Of a DNA stretch of 64,000 nucleotides, positions 12,863-23,055 are shown piece after piece (positions within the stretch are counted from its first letter, which is position 1; the number at the start of each line of letters is the position of its first letter). The notes beneath the pieces were generated by a model. That model was not told the DNA's origin, did no database searches, and saw only the letters and a list, made by a program, of their open reading frames with translations. The stretch is from Vanrija pseudolonga (taxonomy: Eukaryota > Basidiomycota > Tremellomycetes > Trichosporonales > Trichosporonaceae), in NCBI RefSeq assembly GCF_020906515.1, contig NC_085854.1, positions 682,001 to 746,000 of the forward strand. Direction: 5' to 3'. The position numbers and the translations under genes are program-made.

Positions 12863-15481
12863 TCAGGCCTCTCCCTCGAGGTGTTTCTTGGCTTCTTCGG
12901 CAGCATGTGTGGCTGCCTTTTCGCGCTTCCACCTGTCTACGCGGCGATGGAGCGTCTGGGCGCCAGTGACAATGTACGAGTAGGAGAACTGGGACGTCAG
13001 CGGTGGTGTTGCTGTCTGCTGCACGCACGACAATAAAGAAGAGGACGGTGCAAGGCCCGGCAACCTTCCAAAAGTAGTTGACATTGTTGTTGAGGGCTTC
13101 AAAGTCGATAAAGTTCTGGTGGGTGAGCGAGTGTGGCGGCCTGCGGTTGAGTCTCTCACCATGCCAAAGTAAGATGCGATGAATGTCAAGGGCAGGAACA
13201 CGACAGTGACGATGCTCAGCCGCTCCATCGAGTTGTTGGTGTTGAACGAGAGGACGTTCTGGCGGGTCAGACTCGGCCCACAGCCTTCAACCCACGAAAA
13301 CATAGTCTGTCAAGTGGTCGCACGTCGCCACAAACTGGTCGGCAGAGGACACGACCATCTGGTCCGTCAGCTCGCCCTACTGCCCATCGCGACGTACCTC
13401 GAGATGGTCGATCACGTCGTTCATGTACATGCGGGCCATGGGCGAGAAGTACCCCGTCGCCTTCTCCTCCTTGTCATCCGCGGCAGCCGCGACAACGGCC
13501 GCTTCCAGGCTGATCTGGGGCACGAGCGGCGAGTGCACGCTCGGCACGGGCGAGTGGCCCGGCGACGGGGGGTGGTGCCGGCTCGGAGGGGGCCCGTCGA
13601 GGCGGGTACGGCACGCCTGCGCGCCGCGGGGCAACGTGAACGCGCCTGCGGCCGCTGTGCGCTCTGCGTCTTGGTCGCGGATCACGTAGCATACGTGCAG
13701 GAGCGACGTGAGCTGCCGTCTGAACCGGCTCAGCTGCGCCTGGATGATGTGTAACCTGCGGACGAGCTCGAGCTGGCGCGGCGTCAGCGGTGGCTTGGAG
13801 GGCGGGGACATACTTCTGCGTGTACGAGCACGCCTGCCTCCGTCTTGAGTATCTTGACCTCGAACGTCTGCATGATCTCTATGGCGAGGTCGACGGCTGC
13901 GTATCAGCATTACTGTCACAGAGCGAACACTCACTTATATCCAATATGGCATGCGCGAGCATGCTCGCGTCGCCTGACCGGCGGAGGATAGAGTGCTCGT
14001 CCTCTAACCGCTCATAGATGGGTTCCAGCGCCTCGTGGATCTCGTACGCGGAGAGCGAGATGAGCGTGCCTTTGGTCGTCAGCGTGCCCCTGCCGCAAAC
14101 CCACCGTCATGCATCATGAACACGCTGATGATGCCTTTGCGCACAGGGATCATATAGGACGCGGAGAGCGGGTCGATAAAGTCGCGGCGCGACGGGAGCT
14201 CGATGCCGTTCTGCCGCCGCGTCAGCTCACCATCCCCCTTCGTCCTCCTCACCTTCTTGTACAGGCTGAGCGGCTCGGGAAAGCTAGGCTCAAACACGTT
14301 CTCCACGCCCTCTGGGAGGCGGATCTGCCCGCTGCGCTGCCACGGCCACCAGGACGCCCCGTTGGGCGCGTGCCCTGCCTCTTCGAGCGCGCCTGCGGGC
14401 GGGGTCACGCGCTCGCCGTCCTCGGCCCCTTGGGTCGCCTTGGCTAGCGTCTCGAGGTCGGGCCGGTGGATGTGGTGCACGAGGATTTGGAGGTACAGGT
14501 GGTGCTTGTAGAAGTCGATCTTGGACCGCGGGGAGCGGTAGGACCGGAGCGCGTCCTCCACCGCGAGGGGGTGCAGCCTACGCGCGTGTGGTCAGTCACG
14601 AGTGGCTCGAACAACGACCACACCCACTGAAACTTCAATGCAAGGGTCTTCATCACCTCCCAGTTCTGCCCCGAGACGTGGACTGGCGTCAGTACGCCCC
14701 CTGGCTCGACGGAACTCACTCCATCGCACGCCGACCGGCTTGCCGTCCACTGCGGGTCGCTGGCCGGCACTGCTGTCCAGCCATGAGGCGAGGCGCGTGC
14801 CGGGAAAGTCGACGCGGACGTTGGTGTCCTCGGCCTCGGGGTTGGACGAGTAGTCGACGACCTGGGGAGGCGTTAGGGCGTGGCAGCGGACCACCATCCT
14901 CCTTCTCTCTCCCCCACTCGCTGGAGGCCACCACTCACAGTCACATGCGTCCGCCCTCTCAAATGCCCGTACGTCTCCTGGTCCCGCGCGGAGCGCACAT
15001 CCACGCCCGGCTCGTCGCCAGTATTCTTACCCCCCGAGAGCCACTTGTACCGGGGCAGGGCACCCGACGAGCGCCGTCGGACAGGCGGAGGAGGCGCGCG
15101 GCGCGCGTGCGGCGTGCCGAGGGGCGTGAATGTGCCCGGGGACGGCGCGTCCGAGATCGGCGGGAGCGCCGTCGCGCCCGTGAATGGCCGGCGGAAGTGC
15201 ACGCGGTCTGGGCTGTGCGGGGGTGCCGAGGTCGGTGCCGTATCGACGTTGTACAGCGTGAACCTGCGCGCTGCGGCCACGGCGAGCGACTGGCGCCGGA
15301 AGCCGTCTGGGGGTGGTCAGTGAGGAGGCCGTGGGGGAGGAGCTGGGCTGGGCTGGGGAGACGCACGCCTTGGGCGCGGAGGCGTGCCCGGCGCAGAGGT
15401 GTCCTCGACGGCCGACTCGTCCATTATCCGCGGGGTTGTCACGGACGAGATTGTTGTGAACGAGTTGCTCGGCGAGGTCAT
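12863..15481 (-). CDS. CorA-family magnesium transporter
   Basis: Membrane protein of the CorA/Alr/Mnr2 class that conducts Mg2+ through a homopentameric pore. A long cytosolic N-terminal part begins MTSPSNSFTTISS, is Ser/Pro/Arg-rich for about 150 residues, and then gives the CorA soluble domain (VEDALRSYRSPRSKIDFY, HHLYLQILVHHI, LPSRRDFIDPLSASYMIPVRKGIISVF). An inserted Ser/Pro/Ala loop separates the long coiled helix. The C-terminal pore region reads NVLSFNTNNSMERLSIVTVV then FLPLTFIASYFGMNFIDF, carrying the GMN selectivity motif. A second membrane segment and a charged tail ending HLEGEA follow. An intron falls exactly between Met and Asn of GMN. Around ten short introns. The large N-terminus resembles fungal Alr/Mnr2 rather than the mitochondrial Mrs2 branch. 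Vacuolar versus plasma membrane location cannot be told. Confidence 0.9.
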
Positions 15482-15513
15482 GGACGTTGTTGTTGATGGG
15501 AGACGGTTGGGGG

Positions 15514-15521
15514 TGACGTCA
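15514..15521. promoter_or_regulatory. CRE/ATF-type site TGACGTCA upstream of the CorA-like gene
   Basis: A perfect 8-bp palindrome TGACGTCA lies about 33 bases before the CorA-like start (minus strand). This is the consensus for CREB/ATF-type bZIP factors. Function is inferred from sequence only. The rest of the 325-base interval 15482-15806, up to the COX7a stop, shows no gene or other element. Confidence 0.45.
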
Positions 15522-15806
15522 ATTTATGGGACGGAGGTGGGGGTGATGGGTGTCTGCTCTGCGGTAGATCGCGGAACGATAATTACGCTATGGTGAACCC
15601 AGAGGCTTATCTCTGGAACTCTTGACAACTGCTGTCTGCTACGGAGAGGCAAATGTGCGGCGTATTGAGCAGAAGCACGAAGCACAGCGGCACAGCGCCA
15701 CGACCTCCCACGCCACTGGCGCCGACAACCTGATCCACACCACAACCTTGCGCTCGCTCCCACCCCACTCCATCCGATCCTATGCATTCATGTTTTGAGA
15801 ACAGAT

Positions 15807-16737
15807 TTAGTCCTTCTTGGCGTGGCCCTGTATTCCAGCAGCGCAGAGAGTGGAAAGCGGCGAGAGGCGTTGACAATCGTTGAAGAGCGGGAAGTGGCCG
15901 AAGGAGATGAGCGCGCACAATCGTCAGCAACGTTCCACCTGCACACTGGCCACAAATACTGACGCGGGCGTACTGGATGAGCTGGAAAACGGAGCCGCCA
16001 ACCGAGACGCCGAGGAGGCCGAGGTAGGCAGCTGTTGTGGCGTGGCGTGAGGCGGGGGCGGCGGAGGCGTTCGGAAGGGGGAGGAGGTCGGGATGTGTCG
16101 GGGGAAAGCGAGTTGGGACAGTCACGAGTCGTCGTCGAGAGCAATGCAATCACGAGTGAGTGGGAGTGGGCGTCGGCGTGGGCGTGAGGCAGGGGAGAAG
16201 CGGCGATGATAAGAGAATGCAAGTTGGCGAACAGGGGTCGAGATGAGGTCGAGATCGCGATGCGCCGGGAGGAAACGGCAAGGCCATAGCGGTCACCAAG
16301 GTAGCGAGCAGCGGTAATCGAACGCGGAGGGAGGAGAGAAACCTGGTCAGCACGTTCGTCCCAGATTAGACTCGGCGCCGCTGCATCACGCACCGAAGTA
16401 GACCCTCGAGCGGGGCTTGCGGAGGTAGACGAGCTCCTTGCCGGCACGGCTCTGCGCGCGTCAGTAAATGGTGGTCGGGTTGGCGTGTGGTGCCGGTTCG
16501 CGTCCATATCTGTCTCTCTTGCCGTTCCCAACAGCCCCAGTAACACCGGGCGCCGCTTGGCCCGACAACTTGATCGACAATCGCGACGACTCGGGCATCA
16601 CACGTCCGTCGTCGGGATACCCACCTGGAGGTAGATCTGGCGCTCACGGATGTGAGGGGTAGCTGGGCGAGTCAGTCGCGGGTTCGTTGTTGTGTAGTGC
16701 GCGCGCGCGCCAACGCACCGGTCACGGGCCAGGACAT
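15807..16737 (-). CDS. COX7: Cytochrome c oxidase subunit VIIa
   Basis: Small single-span subunit of respiratory complex IV in the inner mitochondrial membrane. Five exons (16737-16719, 16662-16625, 16451-16394, 16031-15964, 15827-15807) give 67 residues starting MSWPVTATPHIRERQIYLQ. The ERQIYLQ...GKELVYLRKPRSRVYF run, then one hydrophobic helix AAYLGLLGVSVGGSVFQLI and a basic tail GHAKKD, match the COX7A/Cox7 pattern (ERQ-like start, small-residue VGG helix). Intron 3 is 362 nt, large for this window. All five exons join in frame with GT-AG borders. The length is normal for the family. Other small inner-membrane subunits remain possible but fit less well. Confidence 0.75.
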
Positions 16738-17047
16738 TGTTTCGGGTGTGGATGAGTGGTGAGGTTTGAGGGAGGGAGTGTAGTAGAGTTGGCCGTGGTC
16801 GTCGAGGACGAGGTGGTGTCGCACGCAGGTCAGCCCTGGTTGGTGGTTGGCTGGGTGCAAGGCCTGCAAGTCGGAGCCACTCGGCCAGGCGCTGGGTGGG
16901 AGCAGAGTTGGTGGGATCAAATTTCTTTTCACAATTTATTCCCATTAATCCCACCTCCATCTTTGTGAGATTTCAGTGACTGGCAAGTGGCCAAGTCGAG
17001 TGACTGACTGCAGCTGCACCCCTCCAACAGCCACCACAACCACCACA
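16738..17047. promoter_or_regulatory. Divergent promoter, COX7a / RRS1
   Basis: 310 bases between two head-to-head starts. It probably holds both promoters. It contains the AATTTCTTTTCAC stretch near 16920 and a CCACCACAACCACCACA leader just before the RRS1 ATG. No TATA box is clear. Confidence 0.5.
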
Positions 17048-18172
17048 ATGGACGTCTCGCAGCAGCTGGCAGAGTACGAGGCATCAAAGTGGGTGGAACT
17101 GCATCGGCACCGCTGACCCGCCCTCAGAACGATCGACACGCTTGCGCGCGCGACGCCGGTCGAGCTCGACACGGGCCTGCTCGCCGCGTACGACACGGTG
17201 CCGGTCGACGCAGACGAGTACAAGGCGCTCGACCCGCACCTGCTCGCGTTGACGCTCACGTCGACTCAGGCGCTCGTCGCCGGCCTGTTCAACCTGCCGA
17301 CCATCAAGTCGGAGAACGGACCGATCGCTCAGCTCCCCGAGCCAGTGTTTGTGCTCCCCCGCGAGAAGCCGCTCCCCAAGCCCAAGCCGCTCACCAAGTG
17401 GGAGCGCTTCGCCAACGAGAAGGGCATCTCGCACTCCAAGAAGGACAAGAAGGTCTGGGACGAGGAGCGCCAGGAGTGGGTCAACCGCTGGGGCTTTGGC
17501 GGCAAGAACAGGGATGGCGAGGGCCAGTGGCTGCATGAGTTGAAGGCGGGCGATGGTAAGTGCCGCGTGCAGCGAGCGAAGCGATCGGTATGTGCCCGAC
17601 TGAAGCTCACACTTTCCCTAGACGGATCCGTCGACCCCCGCGCTACTGCCCGTGCCGAGCGCAAGGCCCGCGTGGCCAAGAACGAGCGGCAACACGCGCG
17701 CAACGTCGCCGAGGCGGCTGCCGGCGGCCCCTCGCCCCTGTCGGCACTCAACCGCAAGCCGCAGTCGGCCGACGCGTCGCAGTCGGAGAAGAAGACGGCG
17801 CGCAGCGTGCGCAAGGCCGAGCTCGAGCGCAGCATGCTGGTCAGCAAGACCTCCACGGCGTCGCTCGGCCGCTTCGACAACAAGATTGAGGGCGAGCCGC
17901 GCGCCAAGGGCATCAAGCGCAAGTTTGAGTCGACGGTGGGCGACTTCAAGGCCGAGAAGGACAGCGCCATGACGCTGCTCGGCAAGATTGGCGTCGCGGA
18001 GGGCAAGAAGGCGCCCAAGAAGGGCGGCTCGGGCGTGGCGGGCGGCGTCAACGTGCGCAAGGCTATCCGCCACGAGGAGCGCGCCGTGCAGCGCGCCAAC
18101 TCGATGCAGAACCGCGGTGGGCGGGGCGGTGGCCGCGGTGGTGGCCGCGGTGGACGTGGCGGCAGAAAGTAG
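17048..18172 (+). CDS. RRS1: Ribosome biogenesis regulatory protein
   Basis: Nucleolar protein that, with Rpf2, delivers the 5S RNP (5S rRNA, uL18, uL5) to the pre-60S subunit. Three exons (17048-17088, 17128-17555, 17622-18172) encode 339 residues. The conserved N-terminal domain reads YDTVPVDADEYKALDPHLL, then LPREKPLPKPKPLTKWERFA, KGISHSKKDKKVWDEERQEW and RWGFGGKNRD. These KPLTKWERFA and KKVWDE segments are diagnostic of Rrs1. The C-terminal half is basic and ends in an RGG-type tail (GGRGGGRGGGRGG). Intron 2 is 66 nt, a multiple of three with no in-frame stop, so retention would keep the frame. Confidence 0.93.
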
Positions 18173-18280
18173 CGGGGAGGTTGAGTGGCGGAGGAAGGGG
18201 CGAGTGGTGGCACGGAGCGATCGCTCGCGCGACACATCGCGGGGCATACCATGTATGTATTTCATTCTAGATGCGGAGAC

Positions 18281-18303
18281 GTGCACGAGCGTAGCTCGTG
18301 CAC
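18281..18303. repeat. Perfect 10-bp inverted repeat (hairpin) downstream of RRS1
   Basis: GTGCACGAGC, a 3-base spacer GTA, then GCTCGTGCAC. The two arms are perfect reverse complements. It lies about 110 bases after the RRS1 stop, probably in the 3' UTR or at the end of the transcript. The remaining bases of the 336-base interval 18173-18508 show no gene. Confidence 0.7.
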
Positions 18304-18508
18304 GGGGTGCAGCAGCACGCTGTGTTGAGCATAGGCTGCCCAGAGCAAGCTACGGCGACGACACCATCACCACCTAACTGATGCTTAAAGGGGTGCCCGG
18401 ATAAGTCCCATCTCCGCCTCTGACTTTTCCGCGACCACCACCTCCTACTCTTGCCGTCGATTGACCTCGCGACGTCGAACAGCCCAACAACAACACACAC
18501 ACATCAAA

Positions 18509-19153
18509 ATGGGATTCCGGTACAGGGTACGCCCCACGAAGCGTGAGTGCACGAGCGAGCGGAGCGAGCGAGCACAAGCTGACGGTGTGCTCCTTCTTTC
18601 TTTCTTCACTTCACGTCGACGTCTCGGGTGGTACATCAACCTTCTTCAATCTCGGATCGTAACCTCGCCTCGTACCCACCCAACCCGCGCCTCGCACGCT
18701 CGCTGCGCTCGCGTGCTCGCTTCACGCCACAGAGGCCGCCCAGACCCCCTGCGCGGCACAGCTCACGACCCTCCTCGCGTGCTTCGCGACGACGGGCGAC
18801 CTCCGCGCCGGCGTAGAGGGCACGCAGGGCTGCGCGGCCGCCGCCAAGAACCTGCATCTGTGCATGGCGCAGCCGTATAAGAAGGGGTCGGGCGCTACGC
18901 CGTCGGTGAGTGCGAGCCCGCGGAGCGGGCGAGCGGTGGGGGCGGGGTGGGGGGCGGGGGGTGGGTGGGAGGGACAGATGTCGTGAGCGGAGCCGGAGGC
19001 GGAGCGAGAGATGTCTGCTGGACGAGGAGCGGTGGTGCTGAGAACGCGGCGAGACGAGACGAGCCGCCCCCTCGCCAGCCCGAGCCACCCACAACGAACA
19101 CCCACTCACACCCACCGCAGATCAACTACCTCCTCAGCAAGGTCCGTCGATAG
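18509..19153 (+). CDS. MRP10: Twin CX9C mitochondrial small-subunit ribosomal protein, Mrp10/mS37-like
   Basis: Predicted 79-residue protein from three exons (18509-18542, 18733-18905, 19121-19153). It starts MGFRYRVRPTK and then carries two exact CX9C motifs, CAAQLTTLLAC and CAAAAKNLHLC, the coiled helix-coil-helix fold oxidised by Mia40 in the intermembrane space. A short basic N-terminus with RVRP, a Pro-Cys before the first motif and an INYLLSKVRR end resemble Mrp10 (yeast) and CHCHD1/mS37. Other CHCH proteins (for example assembly factors) are an alternative. The first intron (190 nt) could hide a small additional exon, so the N-terminus is less certain than the CX9C exon. Confidence 0.72.
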
Positions 19154-19669
19154 ACGCGCTGCTAGCGCCGGGGTCGTCGCCTCGCCCAACGGCGCAACGC
19201 CGCATGCCACACGCCGCACGCACACGCGCACGCCGGCCGTTCCATATTGTATACCATGCACTGCATCGCTCGTGAGGCGGGGAAGGCGGGGTGGTGGCAG
19301 GTTGGATGACAGACGGCGGCTGTGAACATTGCTCGTGGCGCCTCCGGACCTGGCTTCTTCCAGGCACCTTGTCAATAAGTACTTACGCTGCGCCTCAATA
19401 TCCCCCCAGCACCGCTGCCTCCTCGCCCACGAGCGAAGCGAGTGGGCTCGTCGACTCATTCGCAACTCTGCATGACAATGCGCAATACAATCCAGCTACG
19501 CCTTCGTGATGGCCTTCTAACCCGGCTCTATGGGTTGAGCCGCTGGTACCCGGGATGTTCAGTTGAATAGATTTTCTAGAAAGAGTGTCGTGGGGCCGTC
19601 TCTCAATATGACAGCTAGCACTGGCTGTGGCTCAAACTCGTGCGCTGCGCGCACTCGTACTCGCCCCGC
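19154..19669. other. Convergent 3' intergenic region
   Basis: About 515 bases between the Mrp10-like stop (plus) and the carnitine acetyltransferase stop (minus). It contains one copy of the GAGCGAAGCGAG motif at about 19432. No gene seen. Confidence 0.5.
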
Positions 19670-21921
19670 TTAGAGCTTGGCCGGGGCAGACGCCTTGGCA
19701 CGCTCCAGCATGCCACGGACATCCCTGGCCGCCTCCTTGAGCGCCTCGGCAAGCGTGTGGGCATCACCGTTGAGCGTGGTGATACCCCAGCAGAGCTTGT
19801 CGTCGTGGATGGCGTACGACAGGCCGTAGCCGTCGGGCACGACCTCGCCGTAGCCCCAGCCGTCGAGGTACTTGGAGCCGAGGTTGGACGTCGAGAACTC
19901 CCAGTGCGACGACTTGGAGAAGGCGGGATCCAGGAAGATGGCGGGCATCTCCTCGTCCTCACGGACGAGCTTCTTGAGGCCAAAGAGGTGGCGGTCGACA
20001 CCCTGGGCGTCGGCGGCCCAGGCAGAGTACTGGCTGTGGCGGGCGGCGGCGGCGCGGAGCTTGGCGTCACGCTCGGCGTCGGTGGCCTTGGGGTCGAGCA
20101 TGGCCTCGCAGAAGGCACGCGACTCGTTGGAAGCCGAGCGGATGACCTCGGTACGGCCGAGAAGGAACTTGCGGGTCTGGCACGACTCGTACGTCACGGC
20201 CGGGCGGCCGTGGAGCTTGAAGAAGGCAAGCTGCTTGACCATCTGGACGTAGGCGTCGGGCGAGACCTTGAACGTCTTGATGAGGCCCTTGCCATAGTCG
20301 TCAAAGACAACCATCTCGAGGTCCTGCTTGGTGATCTCGGCACCAAAACCCTTCTGCGACTTGGTAATGTCCTCCTTGAGCTTGGCGTCGAGGTCAAACT
20401 TGATCTCGCTCCACTCAATGGGGCCCTTGGCGCGCTCAGCCTCGGGAAGCTCGAGAGGGATAACACCCTTGTCGAGCGAAGCGAGGACGAACTCGTTGAG
20501 ACGGAGAGTAGGGGTGCCGTCGAGCATCGAGTGCTCGCCATTGAAGCCCGACTCGCCAGTCTCGTCGACAATGAACTGGTGCTTGTCGAACCAACGGTTG
20601 TGGCCCTTGGTCTGGGGCTCGGGGGTGTTGCCGCCGGCCCAGTACGACCAGGCACGCTCAGTGTCCCTCTTGGGAGCAGCTCCGCTGTCGAGGTCGACAA
20701 GGAGGATAGCCGAGTCAATGTCAATGATCGACTTGGTGTTGTTCTTGGAAACAGAGAGGAGGTGGCGGCGGAACTCGGTCCAGACGTCACGGTCGTCGGC
20801 AGTGAGGACGCCAATGGGCTCGCCGGGGCCGGCGGCATCGGCGGCCTTCTTGATGTCGTTGAGGGCGGCAGTGATCTCGCTGGCGCTGCGGCCACCAACC
20901 TCGAGCTTGTAGTAGCGGTCGTTGCGGAGGACGACAATGTGGTTCAGGTCCTTGGGGTAGGCGAGGGGGACGTCGGCGGGCGAGGTCGGGACGCGGACAG
21001 CGTTGAACAGGTAGTGGTACGAGTTCATGCAGAGGGGCTGGCCCTTGACCTTCTCGGGCTCGAGGCGCTCGCTGTGTGTGTGTCAGTGTATGCCATCGCG
21101 GATGCGCGGATCGAGGCGGGTTATACGGGTTTGGGCTCGCCGCAATGCCGCATCGCCGCATCGCGCACATCGCTCTCGCCCTCGGATAACCCAACCCACG
21201 GATCGGGCTGGCGCAGCGGCAGGCCCAAGCCACGATAACCACTCGTCCCCCGAACGCCAGCTCCACTCACGAGTCGACAAGCTTCTTGAACTCGACAACG
21301 GCGCGGACAATCTGGGCAGCACGCTCAGTCTGTCCAGCGCCCTTTCCGAGACCCTTCTTGTGGATGTAGAAGTAGTTGACGTTGGGGATCAGGCGGCCGC
21401 GGTAGCCCATGTACGCGGCGTCGTTCCACCACTCGGAGAGCCACGAGTCCTTCTCCTCTGCGCGGGCCTGGAGACGCGCCTGGAGGATGTGCGCGAGGTC
21501 GCTGTCGGCAAACTGGCGCACGACCTGCGCCGACTTTGCGTGCTCCTCGCGCGTCTGCAGGGGGAGCAGCGACTCGAGGTACTTGTGGAGCGTGGCCGCG
21601 AGGCGCGGCACGGGCAGGTGCGGGATCGTGCTCTGGCTCGCGTACAGCGGCTTGTCGGTGCCGGCGTTGGCGCGCTTGGCGCTGCTGCTGACGGCGCGGG
21701 CGGGGGCGGGGGCGAGCTTGACGGCGGTCATGTTGGTCTGCTGGTGAGGAGGAAAAAAGTGTCAGTAACAAGACACTAGCGGAAAATCACGGCGCTGGCG
21801 GGCGTAGAGGGCGCCGATGGTCGACAACGCCCACAACGCCCAACGCAGTGTGGCCCCCACTCACTCTGAAGGCGCTCGATGCCAGCCTGGTGGTGGTGCG
21901 GTTTGCTTTGCGAGCCAGCAT
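19670..21921 (-). CDS. CAT2: Carnitine O-acetyltransferase, dual mitochondrial/peroxisomal
   Basis: Transfers acetyl groups between CoA and carnitine so that acetyl units can leave peroxisomes and enter mitochondria. Three exons: 21921-21865, 21740-21271, 21071-19670, 642 residues. Exon 1 encodes MLARKANRTTTRLASSAFR, an Arg/Ser/Thr-rich, acid-free mitochondrial presequence, and joins in frame to QTNMTAVKLAP. The internal Met at 21731 would start a form lacking the presequence. The protein ends in AKL, a type 1 peroxisomal signal. Choline/carnitine acyltransferase motifs are clear: LYASQSTIPHLPVPRL, GYRGRLIPNVNYFY, ..NSYHYLFNAVR.., ESGFNGEHSMLDGTP with the catalytic His, and the CoA/carnitine-site run TYESCQTRKFLLGRTEVIRS. 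The length is normal for the family. Alternative use of the two starts is inferred from the layout. Confidence 0.93.
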
Positions 21922-23055
21922 ATGACCCGGGTGGTGAGGAGAGAGGAGGTAGGAAGCAACGACGACGACGAGTGATATCCCCACTGAACTTGCAGCTTGC
22001 CTGGCCTGGCTGTGGCTCGCTCGCTCGCTTGGTTACCGTGCGTGTGCCGCCTTCCGAGATAGACTGCCGAGAGGCAAGGACTGGCTGTAGACGGGATCAA
22101 ATCGTTCCGGAGCTTGGCCCGGGTGTAGGCAGGTGGTTGTTTGCTGACGGCGGATGAATGACGGAGACGACGTCTATCGGCGCACGGAAAACGGCGCTAG
22201 CTAGGGAGATGCAAGAAAAAAAAAGTCAGGAGGCTTCACCACTGCAGCCCTCGCGGCCACTGCTTATATCGCGCCCATTACCATGCAGGCGACGCAGGCC
22301 GACGCCGCGTGGCTGGCTGTTGGGGACAGCGCCGACAGAGTATGGCTCGCTGGCACAGCGCACCCACCGGCAAGAGTTAACCGGGAGCCCAGGGCGCCAG
22401 GACCACCCAGCCAGGGCTCGCTGGGTGGCTGTCGGCGCTGTCGGGCTCGTCGGGCCAACCAGCGTGTGGCCTGCACACGCCATACAACGAGCACCGCACA
22501 CGCCGCACACACCGCCGCCGCCACCACGATGCATGGCGACCCACGGGGAAACTCGTCGCCCCATTCCACCAACACCGCTGCGAGTCTTGCTTGTTACTTG
22601 CCACAAGCGACACGCAGCACACATCGCACACACCCACACACTCGCCTATCCCCACGAGCCGATGGGTGGCCCCACAGAATCAGTCGTCGGGACAGTCCCA
22701 CCGCTGGCGGCGTACGCGAGTTTCACTGACTGCTGGAACGACGCCTGGCTACTCGTGAATGCCGAAGGCACCAAAGCCGAGCGAGCCAGCTGGCTCTGGC
22801 GGCTCTGGTCCGTCGTTTGCCGCGGAGATTGCGACCGACGTCATGCGGTCGTGTGCGTGTGCAGTGGCTGCATGCTTCCATGTGGCAGATGCATGCTGCT
22901 GCGCCCAGTGCCGCCGGCACTGTTAGCGTCGCGTCCTTGCCCGCAGCGGTGCGTTCGCTCGCGCTCATCATTGTCCATCGGCGAGCTACTAAACTGCTGC
23001 TACTGCAACTGTCCTTCTGCTATGGCTGAGGCCACTGTTCGTGCTGCGACCCCGC
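21922..23055. other. Intergenic region upstream of carnitine acetyltransferase
   Basis: About 1.1 kb. A 336-codon plus-strand open frame (22158-23168) spans most of it, but it overlaps the well-spliced secreted-protein gene on the other strand and is Arg/Pro/Cys-rich without a domain, so I read it as chance. Contains the promoter of the carnitine acetyltransferase gene and the 3' end of the secreted-protein gene. Confidence 0.45.

Noticed and set aside
17198-18172. Single-exon reading of RRS1 through intron 2
   Set aside because: The 66-nt intron has good GTAAGT and CTAG borders, and its translation interrupts the family alignment. The open frame is because its length is a multiple of three without a stop.
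18509-19153. Alternative identity of the CX9C protein as a cytochrome oxidase assembly factor
   Set aside because: The basic RVRP N-terminus and INYLLSKV end fit Mrp10/mS37 better, but the alternative is not fully excluded.
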